Both the position numbers and the translations under genes were made by a program. Below the pieces are notes generated by a model. It worked only from the letters and a program-made list of their open reading frames with translations, was not told where the DNA came from and did not search any database. A stretch of 64,000 nucleotides of DNA from Methylorubrum populi (lineage in GTDB: Bacteria; Pseudomonadota; Alphaproteobacteria; Rhizobiales; Beijerinckiaceae): contig NZ_AP014809.1 of the NCBI RefSeq assembly GCF_002355515.1, positions 248,001-312,000 of the forward strand. Reading direction: 5' to 3'. Below are positions 35,222 through 43,055 of the stretch, piece by piece. Within the stretch, counting starts at the first letter, position 1. The number at the start of each line of letters is the position of its first letter.

Positions 35222-36904
35222 ATGGCTGTCGCCCCCTACGACTTCATCGTTGTCGGCGGTGGGACCGCGGGATGCGTCCTCGCCAACCGCCTCTCGGCCG
35301 ATGGCCGGAATCAGGTGCTGATGCTGGAGGCGGGTCCGCGCGATCGCTCGCCCTGGATCCATCTTCCCATCGGCTACGGGAAGACGATGTTTCACAAGTC
35401 CCTGAACTGGGGCTTCTACACCGAGCCGGAGCCGACCATGAAGGATCGGCGCATCTACTGGCCGCGCGGCCGGACACTCGGCGGCTCCTCTTCGATCAAC
35501 GGTCTGATCTTCGTTCGCGGGCAGCGCGAGGATTACGATCATTGGGCCGCACTCGGCAATGCCGGCTGGGCGTGGAAGGACGTGCTGCCCTACTTCATCC
35601 GCTCCGAGCACAACACGAAGGGCGCCGGCCCCTTTCATGGCGCCGATGGACCGCTCTGGTGCTCCGACATCGAGCACCGGCATGAATTGATCGAGGCGAT
35701 CATCGCAGGGGCGAACGAACTCGGCGTGCCACGCACGAGCGACTTCAACACCGGTGATCAAGCGGGCGTCGGCTATTACCAGCTCTTCACCCGGAACGGT
35801 CGGCGCTGCAGCACCGCCGTCGCCTATCTTCGCCCGGTACGGGGACGGAAAAACCTTCGGGTCGAGACCGATGCGCAGGCCGCCGGCCTGATTCTCGAAG
35901 GCCGCCGCGTCGTCGGCGTCCGCTATCGCCGGAACGGCCGGATGCTGGAAGCGCGCGCCGGCACCGAGGTGATCCTGGCCGCCGGCGCCCTCCAGAGCCC
36001 CCAGCTCCTGCTGCTGTCCGGCATCGGGCCGGGAGAGGAGCTCTCACGCCATGGAATCGCGGTCGCGCACCCGCTGCCCGGTGTCGGCGCAAACCTGCAG
36101 GACCATCTCCAGATCCGGCTGATGTACCGGGTCGCCAAGCCGATCACGACCAACGACGATCTGCGCACGCTGGCCGGCAAGGCGCGCATCGGCCTGCAAT
36201 GGCTCCTGACCCGCAGCGGTCCCCTGGCGGTGGGGATCAACCAGGGCGGCCTATTCACCCGCGTGATGCCGGGTCCCGGCACGCCGGACGTGCAGTTTCA
36301 CTTCGCCACGCTCTCGGCCGACATGGCTGGAGGTGCGCCGCATCCCTGGTCCGGCTGCACCTTCTCTGTCTGCCAGCTGCGCCCGGAATCCCGCGGTACC
36401 GTCACCCTGCGCAGCACCGATCCCTTCGCGGCGCCGGTGATGCGGGCCAATTATCTCGCCACCGAGACCGACCGACGCTGCACGGTCGAAGGCATGAAGT
36501 TCGCCCGCCGCCTCGCCGCGACGTCGCCGCTGCGAACGCTGCTCACCGAGGAGGTGAAGCCGGGTCCCGGGACCGAGGGCGACGACGCTTTGCTCGACTT
36601 CGCCCGCGCCTCGGGCGCCACGATCTTCCATCCCTCGGGGACCTGCAGGATGGGCTCGGACCCGCTGGCCGTGACCGATGCCCGCCTTCGCGTCCACGGT
36701 CTCGGCGGCCTGCGGGTCGTCGATTGCTCGATCATGCCGACACTCGTCTCCGGCAATACCAGCGCGCCCGTGGTCATGATCGCAGAGAAGGCCGCCGACA
36801 TGATCCTGGCCGATGCACGGGCCGGATCGGCCATCGCCGTCGATCCGGTCGCGACACAGTCCAGCCCGCGTCCTCAGACGGCGCGAGAAGGGAGTCCGGC
36901 ATGA
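35222..36904 (+). CDS. GMC-family oxidoreductase, probable isethionate (or choline-like alcohol) dehydrogenase
   Basis: 560 residues from the ATG at 35222. The FAD-binding motif VVGGGTAGCVLANRLS is at residues 9-24. GMC signature 1 is GRTLGGSSSINGLIFVRG near residue 83, and signature 2 is GALQSPQLLLLSGIGP near residue 256. The C-terminal catalytic region has HPSGTCRMGS and VSGNTSAPVVMIAEKAAD. The family oxidises primary alcohols. In sulfonate degraders a GMC enzyme (IseJ) turns isethionate into sulfoacetaldehyde, and the adjoining transporter, YeiH exporter, sulfite dehydrogenases and xsc make that the favoured role. Choline- or polyethylene-glycol-type substrates are the alternative. Its stop overlaps the transporter start (ATGA). 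Confidence 0.85.
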   Translation: MAVAPYDFIVVGGGTAGCVLANRLSADGRNQVLMLEAGPRDRSPWIHLPIGYGKTMFHKSLNWGFYTEPEPTMKDRRIYWPRGRTLGGSSSINGLIFVRGQREDYDHWAALGNAGWAWKDVLPYFIRSEHNTKGAGPFHGADGPLWCSDIEHRHELIEAIIAGANELGVPRTSDFNTGDQAGVGYYQLFTRNGRRCSTAVAYLRPVRGRKNLRVETDAQAAGLILEGRRVVGVRYRRNGRMLEARAGTEVILAAGALQSPQLLLLSGIGPGEELSRHGIAVAHPLPGVGANLQDHLQIRLMYRVAKPITTNDDLRTLAGKARIGLQWLLTRSGPLAVGINQGGLFTRVMPGPGTPDVQFHFATLSADMAGGAPHPWSGCTFSVCQLRPESRGTVTLRSTDPFAAPVMRANYLATETDRRCTVEGMKFARRLAATSPLRTLLTEEVKPGPGTEGDDALLDFARASGATIFHPSGTCRMGSDPLAVTDARLRVHGLGGLRVVDCSIMPTLVSGNTSAPVVMIAEKAADMILADARAGSAIAVDPVATQSSPRPQTAREGSPA

Positions 36905-38289
36905 CGACGCGGCAGACGTCGCCCGATCGAGGCGGTCTCGGCCGCGTCGTCACGGCTGCACTGATCGGCGCGACGATCGAGTGGTACGACTTCTTCCTCT
37001 ACGGAGTGGTCGCAGGCATCGTCCTGAACAAGCTGTACTTTCCCGCCAGCGACCCCCTCGTCTCGACGCTGCTCGCCTATTCGACCTTCGCGGTCGGCTT
37101 CGTCACCCGGCCGCTCGGCGGCGTCATCTTCGGGCATTTCGGCGACCGCATCGGCCGCAAGAGCATGCTGGTGATCACCCTGATGCTGATGGGCGTGGCG
37201 ACCTTCCTGATCGGACTGGTGCCGACCTACGCGCAGATCGGGATCGCCGCCCCGGTCCTGCTGCTGCTGCTGCGCATCGTCCAGGGCATCGGGCTCGGCG
37301 GCGAATGGGGCGGGGCCGTGCTGATGGCGTTCGAGTATGCGCCGCCGGAAAAGCGCGGGCTCTATGCCAGTATCCCGCAGATCGGACTCGCGCTCGGGCT
37401 TTGCCTCGCCTCGGGCGTCGTCGCGGGCCTCTCCTACGGGCTCGACGACGCGCAGTTCCTCGCCTGGGGCTGGCGACTCGCCTTCCTGCTCAGCGCCGTG
37501 CTCGTCGCCGTCGGCGCCTACATCCGTCTCAACGTGATGGAGACGCCGGAATTCGCTCGGGTGAAGGAGACGAACCGCGAGGCGGCGATCCCCTTCGTCT
37601 CGATGATGCGCGAGTTTCCCGGCAACGTCATCGCCGGCATGGGCGCGCGCACCATCGACGGCGTGTTCTTCAACATCTTCGCCGTGTTCTCGATCGGCTA
37701 TCTCACCGGCACGGTGGGCGTGCCGCGCACGCAGGCGCTGCTCGGCGTCACGGCCGCCGCGCTCCTGCTCTGCCTCACCATCCCTCTCGCCGGCTGGCTT
37801 TCCGATTACCTCGGCCGCACCCGCGTCTACGCCTGGGGCTCGCTGCTGACCGGCTTCTCGGCCTTTCCCGCCTTCTGGATCTTTCTGAACAGCGACGGCA
37901 GCATCGGGGCGATCTGGCTCGCACTGATCGTGCCGTTCGGGATTCTCTACGCTTCGGTCTACGGGCCGGAGGCGGCCCTGTTCTCCGAACTGTTTCCGGC
38001 GCGGGTGCGCTACACCGGGATCTCCTTCGTCTACCAATTCTCCGGCATCTTCGCGAGCGGCCTCACGCCGATCATCGCGACCGCTCTGCTGCAATACTCG
38101 GGCGGAGACAAGCCGTGGCTGGTCTGCGCCTATTGCGCGCTTGCGGGACTCGTCAGCGCCGCCTCAGCGATCTGGATCGGCCGCGCGGCGCGCCGGCAGC
38201 CAGATGTCGAGCCGATAAAGGCACCGATCGAGTCCGCGTCTTCGATCCCACTGGCCCGAAGAACGTTCCACAATACGGAGCGCATATAG
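36901..38289 (+). CDS. MFS transporter of the metabolite:proton symporter (MHS) family
   Basis: 462 residues, 12 membrane segments. MHS-type features are GATIEWYDFFLYGVVAG at the N-terminus, the loop-2 motif GHFGDRIGRKSML near residue 80, and RIVQGIGLGGEWGGAVLMA near residue 125. Carriers of this family import organic acids and zwitterions with protons. Coupling by ATGA overlap to the GMC dehydrogenase suggests it imports that enzyme's substrate, isethionate in the favoured reading (the IseU role). The C-terminal roughly 30 residues are hydrophilic and variable. Confidence 0.88.
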   Translation: MTTRQTSPDRGGLGRVVTAALIGATIEWYDFFLYGVVAGIVLNKLYFPASDPLVSTLLAYSTFAVGFVTRPLGGVIFGHFGDRIGRKSMLVITLMLMGVATFLIGLVPTYAQIGIAAPVLLLLLRIVQGIGLGGEWGGAVLMAFEYAPPEKRGLYASIPQIGLALGLCLASGVVAGLSYGLDDAQFLAWGWRLAFLLSAVLVAVGAYIRLNVMETPEFARVKETNREAAIPFVSMMREFPGNVIAGMGARTIDGVFFNIFAVFSIGYLTGTVGVPRTQALLGVTAAALLLCLTIPLAGWLSDYLGRTRVYAWGSLLTGFSAFPAFWIFLNSDGSIGAIWLALIVPFGILYASVYGPEAALFSELFPARVRYTGISFVYQFSGIFASGLTPIIATALLQYSGGDKPWLVCAYCALAGLVSAASAIWIGRAARRQPDVEPIKAPIESASSIPLARRTFHNTERI

Positions 38290-38292
38290 AAG

Positions 38293-38306
38293 ATTGTTCC
38301 AACAAT
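38293..38306. promoter_or_regulatory. 14-bp palindrome upstream of the YeiH-type exporter
   Basis: ATTGTTCCAACAAT is a perfect palindrome 4 bp after the transporter stop and 76 bp before the exporter ATG. TTGT-N4-ACAA fits the operator type of GntR/FCD regulators. No such regulator is encoded nearby, so the binding protein is unknown. Confidence 0.4.
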
Positions 38307-38381
38307 GTCGTGCAAGGCAGTTAGGTCTTGCTATGAAGGCGGTGGGAAGGCGATGCCGGTATCCGGTGTCGAGGGACGACG

Positions 38382-39455
38382 ATGTTGCAGACGAACCGCT
38401 TGTCGAAGCCGCCGGAGTCCCGCTTTTCGCTTTTGCGTCTCCGAGAGCTGGCGCCCGGGATCGCGCTGTGCCTCGCGGTGACGCTCGTCTCGATCGGATT
38501 GCAGCACCTTGAAGAGGCCGCGTTCGAGCATCCCTACATCGAGGCACTGGTGATCGCGATCCTGCTCGGCATGGCGATCCGGACCTTCTGGGTTCCGAGC
38601 CCGCTCTGGCGCTCCGGCATTGCGTTCAGCGCCAAGCAGCTTCTCGAAGTCGCGGTGATGCTGCTCGGCGCCTCGATCAGCTTCGCGGCGATCGTCGCGT
38701 CGGGTCCCGTTCTCCTCGCGGCGATCGTCGCCACCGTCGCGGTCACCATCGCCGCGAGCTACGCGATCAGCCGCCTTCTCGGACTCGCCGTGCGGATCTC
38801 GATCCTCATCGCCTGCGGCAACTCGATCTGCGGAAATTCGGCCATCGCGGCCGTCGCCCCGGTCATCGGCGCCGACAGCGACGACGTCGCGTCCTCGATC
38901 TCCTTCACCGCCATCCTCGGCGTTCTGATGGTGCTCGGCCTGCCGCTGCTGATCCCGCTGCTCGGCCTCGGCGCCGCCCAGTACGGCATCCTCGCCGGCC
39001 TTACCGTCTATGCGGTGCCGCAGGTTCTCGCCGCCACCGTCCCCGCCGGGCTCGTCGCGACGCAGATCGGAACGTTGGTCAAGCTCGTGCGCGTGCTCAT
39101 GCTCGGCCCCGTGGTCGTCGGCCTTTCGCTTCTAGCGCCCCGCTTCAGCGCGGCCGCGGCGGAGTCCGGGCGCGCACGGCGCTTCGATCCGTTCAAGCTG
39201 GTGCCCTGGTTCATCGTCGGCTTCCTCGTGCTGGCCGCGTTCCGCTCGCTCGGGCTGGTGCCCGACGTCGCGGTCGGTCCGATCACGCGGGTCGCCGGCA
39301 CGCTGACCGTGGTTTCGATGGCCGCCCTCGGACTCGGCGTCGATGTTCGGGTGATCGGACGCGTCGGCGGTCGAGTCACGGCGGCGGTGACGCTGTCGCT
39401 CGTGCTGCTGCTGCTGATCAGCCTGGGGCTGATCCATCTGCTTCGGCTCGGCTGA
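38382..39455 (+). CDS. YeiH/UPF0324-family putative sulfate or sulfite exporter
   Basis: 357 residues with about ten membrane segments. The family hallmark CGNSICGNSAIAAVAPVIG is near residue 147, where the polar GNS repeats sit in the transport core. Members are often encoded next to xsc and sulfite dehydrogenases in organosulfonate degraders and are proposed to export sulfate or sulfite, although transport has rarely been shown. Here it directly precedes the SorA-like gene by 59 bp on the same strand. The start ATG follows a palindrome-containing leader. Confidence 0.88.
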   Translation: MLQTNRLSKPPESRFSLLRLRELAPGIALCLAVTLVSIGLQHLEEAAFEHPYIEALVIAILLGMAIRTFWVPSPLWRSGIAFSAKQLLEVAVMLLGASISFAAIVASGPVLLAAIVATVAVTIAASYAISRLLGLAVRISILIACGNSICGNSAIAAVAPVIGADSDDVASSISFTAILGVLMVLGLPLLIPLLGLGAAQYGILAGLTVYAVPQVLAATVPAGLVATQIGTLVKLVRVLMLGPVVVGLSLLAPRFSAAAAESGRARRFDPFKLVPWFIVGFLVLAAFRSLGLVPDVAVGPITRVAGTLTVVSMAALGLGVDVRVIGRVGGRVTAAVTLSLVLLLLISLGLIHLLRLG

Positions 39456-39514
39456 GCGACGCCGCGGAGAACGGCGGATCCGAGAACGAGATCCGCCCGC
39501 AAAAGGAGGAAACC

Positions 39515-40720
39515 ATGTTGCATCGACGCGCCCTGTTGCGCGGCGCCGGCTCCGCTCTGCTCGCGGGCGCCGCGGTCGGCCGGGCCCACGCCGCACCATC
39601 GGATCGGATCGCGCTCCCCTTCGGCAATGGCGAGCGCCCGCTCGTGGCCTATCCGGGCAAGCGCCCGCTGATCCAGATGACGAGCCGGCCGCCGCAACTC
39701 GAGACGCCGTTCTCGGTCTTCGACGAGGGCACGATCACGGCCAACGACGCCTTCTTCGTGCGCTACCATCTCGCCGGCCTGCCGGGCGAAGTCGACCCCG
39801 ACGCATTCCGTCTGGAGATCAAGGGCGAGGTCGACAAGCCGCTCAGTCTCTCGCTTGCGGAGATCAAGGCGTTCGGCCCCGTCGAAGTCGTGGCGGTCAA
39901 CCAGTGCTCCGGCAATTCGCGGGGCTTCTTCGAGCCGCGGGTCGCCGGCGGGCAACTCGCCAACGGCGCCATGGGCTGTGCCCGCTGGAAGGGCGTGCCG
40001 CTCAAGGCCGTGCTCGACCGCGCAGGCGTGAAGGCGGGGGCACGGCAGGTGATGTTCGAGGGCCTCGATGGGCCCGTGCTGGAGAAGACGCCCGACTTCG
40101 CCAAGGCGCTCGACCTCGATCATGCCCGCGACGGTGAGGTGATGCTGGCCTACGCCATGAACGGCGAGGATTTGCCCTTCCTCAACGGCTTCCCGCTCCG
40201 CCTCGTCGTGCCGGGCTATTACGGCACCTACTGGCTGAAACACCTCAACGCTATCACCGTTCTCGACACCACGTTCGAGAACTTCTGGATGAAGCCGGCC
40301 TACCGCATCCCGGACAATGCCTGCGGCTGCACCGAGCCCGGCAAGGCGCCGACGGCGACCGTCCCGATCAACCGCTTCACCATCCGCTCCTTCATCACCA
40401 ACCTGACCGACGGCGCCACGGTGACGGCGGGAGCCGAGACCACGCTGCGCGGCATCGCCTTCGACGGCGGCTACGGCCTGACCGAGGTTCTCGTCTCAGG
40501 CGATGACGGACGCAGCTGGAGCGCGGCCCGCCTCGGGCGGGACGAGGGCCGCTACGCCTTCCGGGGATGGGAGACGAGCGTCCGGCTTCCGGCCGGCGAG
40601 CACAGGCTGCGGGTCCGCGCGCTGAACCGGATCGGCCAGTCGCAGCCGCTCGAACCGCTGTGGAATCCGGCTGGCTACCTGCGCAACGTCGTCGAGACGA
40701 CGCGTGTCACTGCAGTCTGA
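39515..40720 (+). CDS. sorA: SorA-like molybdenum sulfite dehydrogenase subunit
   Basis: 401 residues with strong AAGGAGG upstream. A cleavable leader (RRALLRGAGSALLAGAAV) carries a lone RR, compatible with Tat export. The sulfite-oxidase-type molybdopterin domain contains the molybdenum-ligand cysteine C131 in VNQCSGNSRGF. The Mo-cofactor dimerisation domain follows near residues 285-395 (FDGGYGLTEVLVSGDDGRSW). SorA oxidises sulfite to sulfate in the periplasm and gives electrons to cytochrome c. The c-type cytochrome gene follows after 11 bp. In this island it would remove the sulfite made by Xsc. Confidence 0.9.
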   Translation: MLHRRALLRGAGSALLAGAAVGRAHAAPSDRIALPFGNGERPLVAYPGKRPLIQMTSRPPQLETPFSVFDEGTITANDAFFVRYHLAGLPGEVDPDAFRLEIKGEVDKPLSLSLAEIKAFGPVEVVAVNQCSGNSRGFFEPRVAGGQLANGAMGCARWKGVPLKAVLDRAGVKAGARQVMFEGLDGPVLEKTPDFAKALDLDHARDGEVMLAYAMNGEDLPFLNGFPLRLVVPGYYGTYWLKHLNAITVLDTTFENFWMKPAYRIPDNACGCTEPGKAPTATVPINRFTIRSFITNLTDGATVTAGAETTLRGIAFDGGYGLTEVLVSGDDGRSWSAARLGRDEGRYAFRGWETSVRLPAGEHRLRVRALNRIGQSQPLEPLWNPAGYLRNVVETTRVTAV

Positions 40721-40731
40721 GGGAGGGGTCC

Positions 40732-41079
40732 GTGATATCTGACACACGAGCGATACGATCGGCCGGGCGGACTGCACGCTTGGGCCTTGCCGCCCTCACC
40801 CTCCTTTCAGCCTCGGCCTACTTCCAGGCTGCCGGGGCCGGACCGGTCACCTACGACCTGCCGGAGGATACGGCGAAGCTCCGCCCCGGCCCCGGTGTCG
40901 AGGTCACCGAGGCTCACTGCCTGACTTGCCACTCGCCGGACTACATCGCCATGCAGCCGCCGAAGAAGGGCCACGCCTTCTGGACCGCCGAGGTCACGAA
41001 GATGATCAAGGTCTACGGCGCACCGATCGGAGAGGCCGACGCCAAGGCGATCGCGGATTACCTGGCGGCGTCCTACTGA
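40732..41079 (+). CDS. sorB: SorB-like monoheme cytochrome c
   Basis: 115 residues from a GTG at 40732 behind GGGAGG. A signal peptide precedes the mature part (LGLAALTLLSASAYFQAAGA). One heme-binding site is present, C63-L-T-C66-H67, and the distal methionine ligand is probably in a segment near residue 75 (IAMQPP). SorB is the electron-accepting subunit of SorAB sulfite dehydrogenase, and the tandem with sorA strongly supports that role. The short length fits the family. It is followed after 99 bp by the second sulfite-dehydrogenase pair. Confidence 0.88.
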   Translation: MISDTRAIRSAGRTARLGLAALTLLSASAYFQAAGAGPVTYDLPEDTAKLRPGPGVEVTEAHCLTCHSPDYIAMQPPKKGHAFWTAEVTKMIKVYGAPIGEADAKAIADYLAASY

Positions 41080-41178
41080 TCGTCGGCGCGGACGGGTCCG
41101 GGTCCCCGACGTCCTCTGAGGGGCCGCGCGATCCGGCCGCTGCCGCGCCGTGACCCGCAGGAATCGGAGGAGGGAACG

Positions 41179-42468
41179 ATGAGCGACGAAGCAGGACCGG
41201 AGGTGATCCGGCGGGAGCCGCGTTCGCGTCGGCAGATCCTGGCGGCGGGGTCCGCCCTCGTCGGCGGGGGAGTTGCCGGCATGGTCGCCCGCCCGGCCAG
41301 CGCCGAAACGGCGGCGGGCGCCGAGAATGCGCCGCCGCACGTGCCGCGCTGGATGAAGGAGCCCGGCGCGGATGTCGGGAGCCAACTCTACGGCCAGCCC
41401 TCGGAGTTCGAGAAGGGCGTCATCCGCAACGTGCCGAAGAACGGCAAGCAGTACACCTCCGCGGCGAGCCGCACACCGCTGCAGGATCTCGACGGCATCA
41501 TCACCCCGAACGGGCTGTTCTACGAGCGCCATCACGGCGGCATCCCCACCATCGATCCCGCCCAGCACCGGCTGATGATCCACGGCCTGGTCGAACGGCC
41601 GCTGCTCCTGACGATGGATGAGCTGCGCCGGTTTCCGACCGAGTCGCACATCTACTTCCTGGAATGCTCCGGCAATCCGGGCTTCGAAGCGATCAAGCAG
41701 GGCAGAACGGCCTCCGACCTCGTCGGCTTGGCGAGCTGCTGCGAATGGACGGGCGTGCGGCTCAAGACCATCCTCGACGAGGTCGGCCCGAGGCCTGGAG
41801 CGCAATGGGTCGTCGCCGAGGGGGCCGATGCCGCCGCCCTCACCCGCAGTGTCCCGCTGGAGAAATGCCTCGACGATGCGCTGCTCGTCTTCAGCCAGAA
41901 CGGCGAGCGGCTGCGCCCGCAGCAGGGCTACCCCGTCCGCCTCCTGCTCCCGGGCTTCGAAGGCAACATGAGCGTGAAATGGCTCCGGCGCCTCAACGTC
42001 GTCGCCGAGCCCGCCTACTCGCGGGAGGAGACGGCTAAGTACACGGATTCGATGCCCGACGGCACGGCGCGCCAGTTCACCTTCACCATGGAGGCCAAGT
42101 CGATCATCACGCGGCCGTCCGGTACGCAGCGGATCGCCGCCGGCTTCAACGAAATCACGGGACTGGCCTGGAGCGGGCGCGGACGCATCAACCGCGTCGA
42201 GGTGTCGGTCGATGGCGGCACTACGTGGCAGCCCGCTGTCTTGCAGCAGCCGGTCCTGAGCCGGGCCTTCACCCGCTTCCGCTATCCATGGGCCTGGGAT
42301 GGCCGGCCGACCGTCATCCTGAGCCGCGCCACGGACGAGACCGGCTACGTGCAGCCGAGCTTCGCCGATCTGACTGCGATCCGCGGCATGAAATCCTTCT
42401 ACCACAACAACGCGATCGTTCCCTGGCGGATCGCCGCCGACGGCGAGGTGTCCAATGGCTACGTCTAG
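41179..42468 (+). CDS. SoxC-like molybdenum sulfite/sulfane dehydrogenase subunit
   Basis: 429 residues from the ATG at 41179 with GGAGG upstream. A twin-arginine-like leader (RRQILAAGSALVGGGVAGM) is followed by a sulfite-oxidase fold with the Mo-ligand cysteine C163 in FLECSGNPGF, and the dimerisation domain NEITGLAWSGRGRINRVEVS. The sequence is nearer to SoxC than to SorA, for example in the segment TPLQDLDGIITPNGLFYERHH. No other sox genes are present, so it probably works as a stand-alone sulfite dehydrogenase with the following cytochrome. Its stop overlaps the cytochrome start by 14 bp. Confidence 0.87.
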   Translation: MSDEAGPEVIRREPRSRRQILAAGSALVGGGVAGMVARPASAETAAGAENAPPHVPRWMKEPGADVGSQLYGQPSEFEKGVIRNVPKNGKQYTSAASRTPLQDLDGIITPNGLFYERHHGGIPTIDPAQHRLMIHGLVERPLLLTMDELRRFPTESHIYFLECSGNPGFEAIKQGRTASDLVGLASCCEWTGVRLKTILDEVGPRPGAQWVVAEGADAAALTRSVPLEKCLDDALLVFSQNGERLRPQQGYPVRLLLPGFEGNMSVKWLRRLNVVAEPAYSREETAKYTDSMPDGTARQFTFTMEAKSIITRPSGTQRIAAGFNEITGLAWSGRGRINRVEVSVDGGTTWQPAVLQQPVLSRAFTRFRYPWAWDGRPTVILSRATDETGYVQPSFADLTAIRGMKSFYHNNAIVPWRIAADGEVSNGYV

Positions 42469-42991
42469 ACGCGCCCGGTTCCTCGCGCTGTCCGTGGCGG
42501 TGCTCGCGTCCTCGGCTCAGGCCGAGGGCCGTTTCGGTTTCGGCCGCGCGCCGACCGCCGAGGAGATCGCGGGCTGGAACATCGACATCGACCGCGACGG
42601 TCGGAAACTGCCGGCGGGCCACGGCAGCGTCGTGCAGGGCCGGGCCCTGTTCGAGGCCCAGTGCGCCAGCTGCCACGGCATGAAGGGCGAAGGCGGGATC
42701 GGCGACAGGCTCGCCGGCGGCCAGGGCTCCCTGGCCACGGCTCAGCCGGTCAAGACGGTCGGCAGTTTCTGGCCCTACGCGCCGACTTTGTTCGACTACA
42801 TTCACCGCGCCATGCCGATGAACGCGCCACAATCGCTGAGCCCCGACGAGGTCTACGCGGTCGTCGGCTATGTGCTCAACCTCAACGGCCTCGTTTCCGA
42901 CGACGCGGTGATGGATGCCGAGACGCTCCGGGCGGTGAGGATGCCGAACCGGGACGGCTTCGTGCCCGACCCGCGGCCCGACATGCGCTGA
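42455..42991 (+). CDS. SoxD-like monoheme cytochrome c, short form
   Basis: 178 residues with a signal peptide (RRARFLALSVAVLASSAQA). One heme site is C70-A-S-C73-H74, followed by GMKGEGGIGDRLAGG and a possible distal methionine in HRAMPMNAPQSL. SoxD proteins usually have two hemes and about 370 residues; this version keeps only one domain. It overlaps the SoxC-like gene and must be its electron acceptor. It is the last gene of the plus-strand sulfite block, ending 64 bp before the convergent xsc. Confidence 0.87.
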   Translation: MATSRRARFLALSVAVLASSAQAEGRFGFGRAPTAEEIAGWNIDIDRDGRKLPAGHGSVVQGRALFEAQCASCHGMKGEGGIGDRLAGGQGSLATAQPVKTVGSFWPYAPTLFDYIHRAMPMNAPQSLSPDEVYAVVGYVLNLNGLVSDDAVMDAETLRAVRMPNRDGFVPDPRPDMR

Positions 42992-43009
42992 AGGACATCG
43001 CGACGAAGC

Positions 43010-43043
43010 GGCCCAGGATCTCCAAGCATCGAGGTCCCGGGCC
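43010..43043. terminator. Imperfect hairpin between the convergent SoxD-like and xsc genes
   Basis: GGCCCAGGA at 43010-43018 pairs with TCCCGGGCC at 43035-43043 with one mismatch. Its position in the 64-bp gap between two convergent genes suits a bidirectional stop, but there is no U-tract on either strand. Confidence 0.35.
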
Positions 43044-43055
43044 CGTTGCGATGGA

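Noticed and set aside
39515..42991. A Sox sulfur-oxidation cluster
   Set aside because: Only SoxC- and SoxD-like genes are present; SoxX, Y, Z, A and B are missing and the context is organosulfonate degradation.
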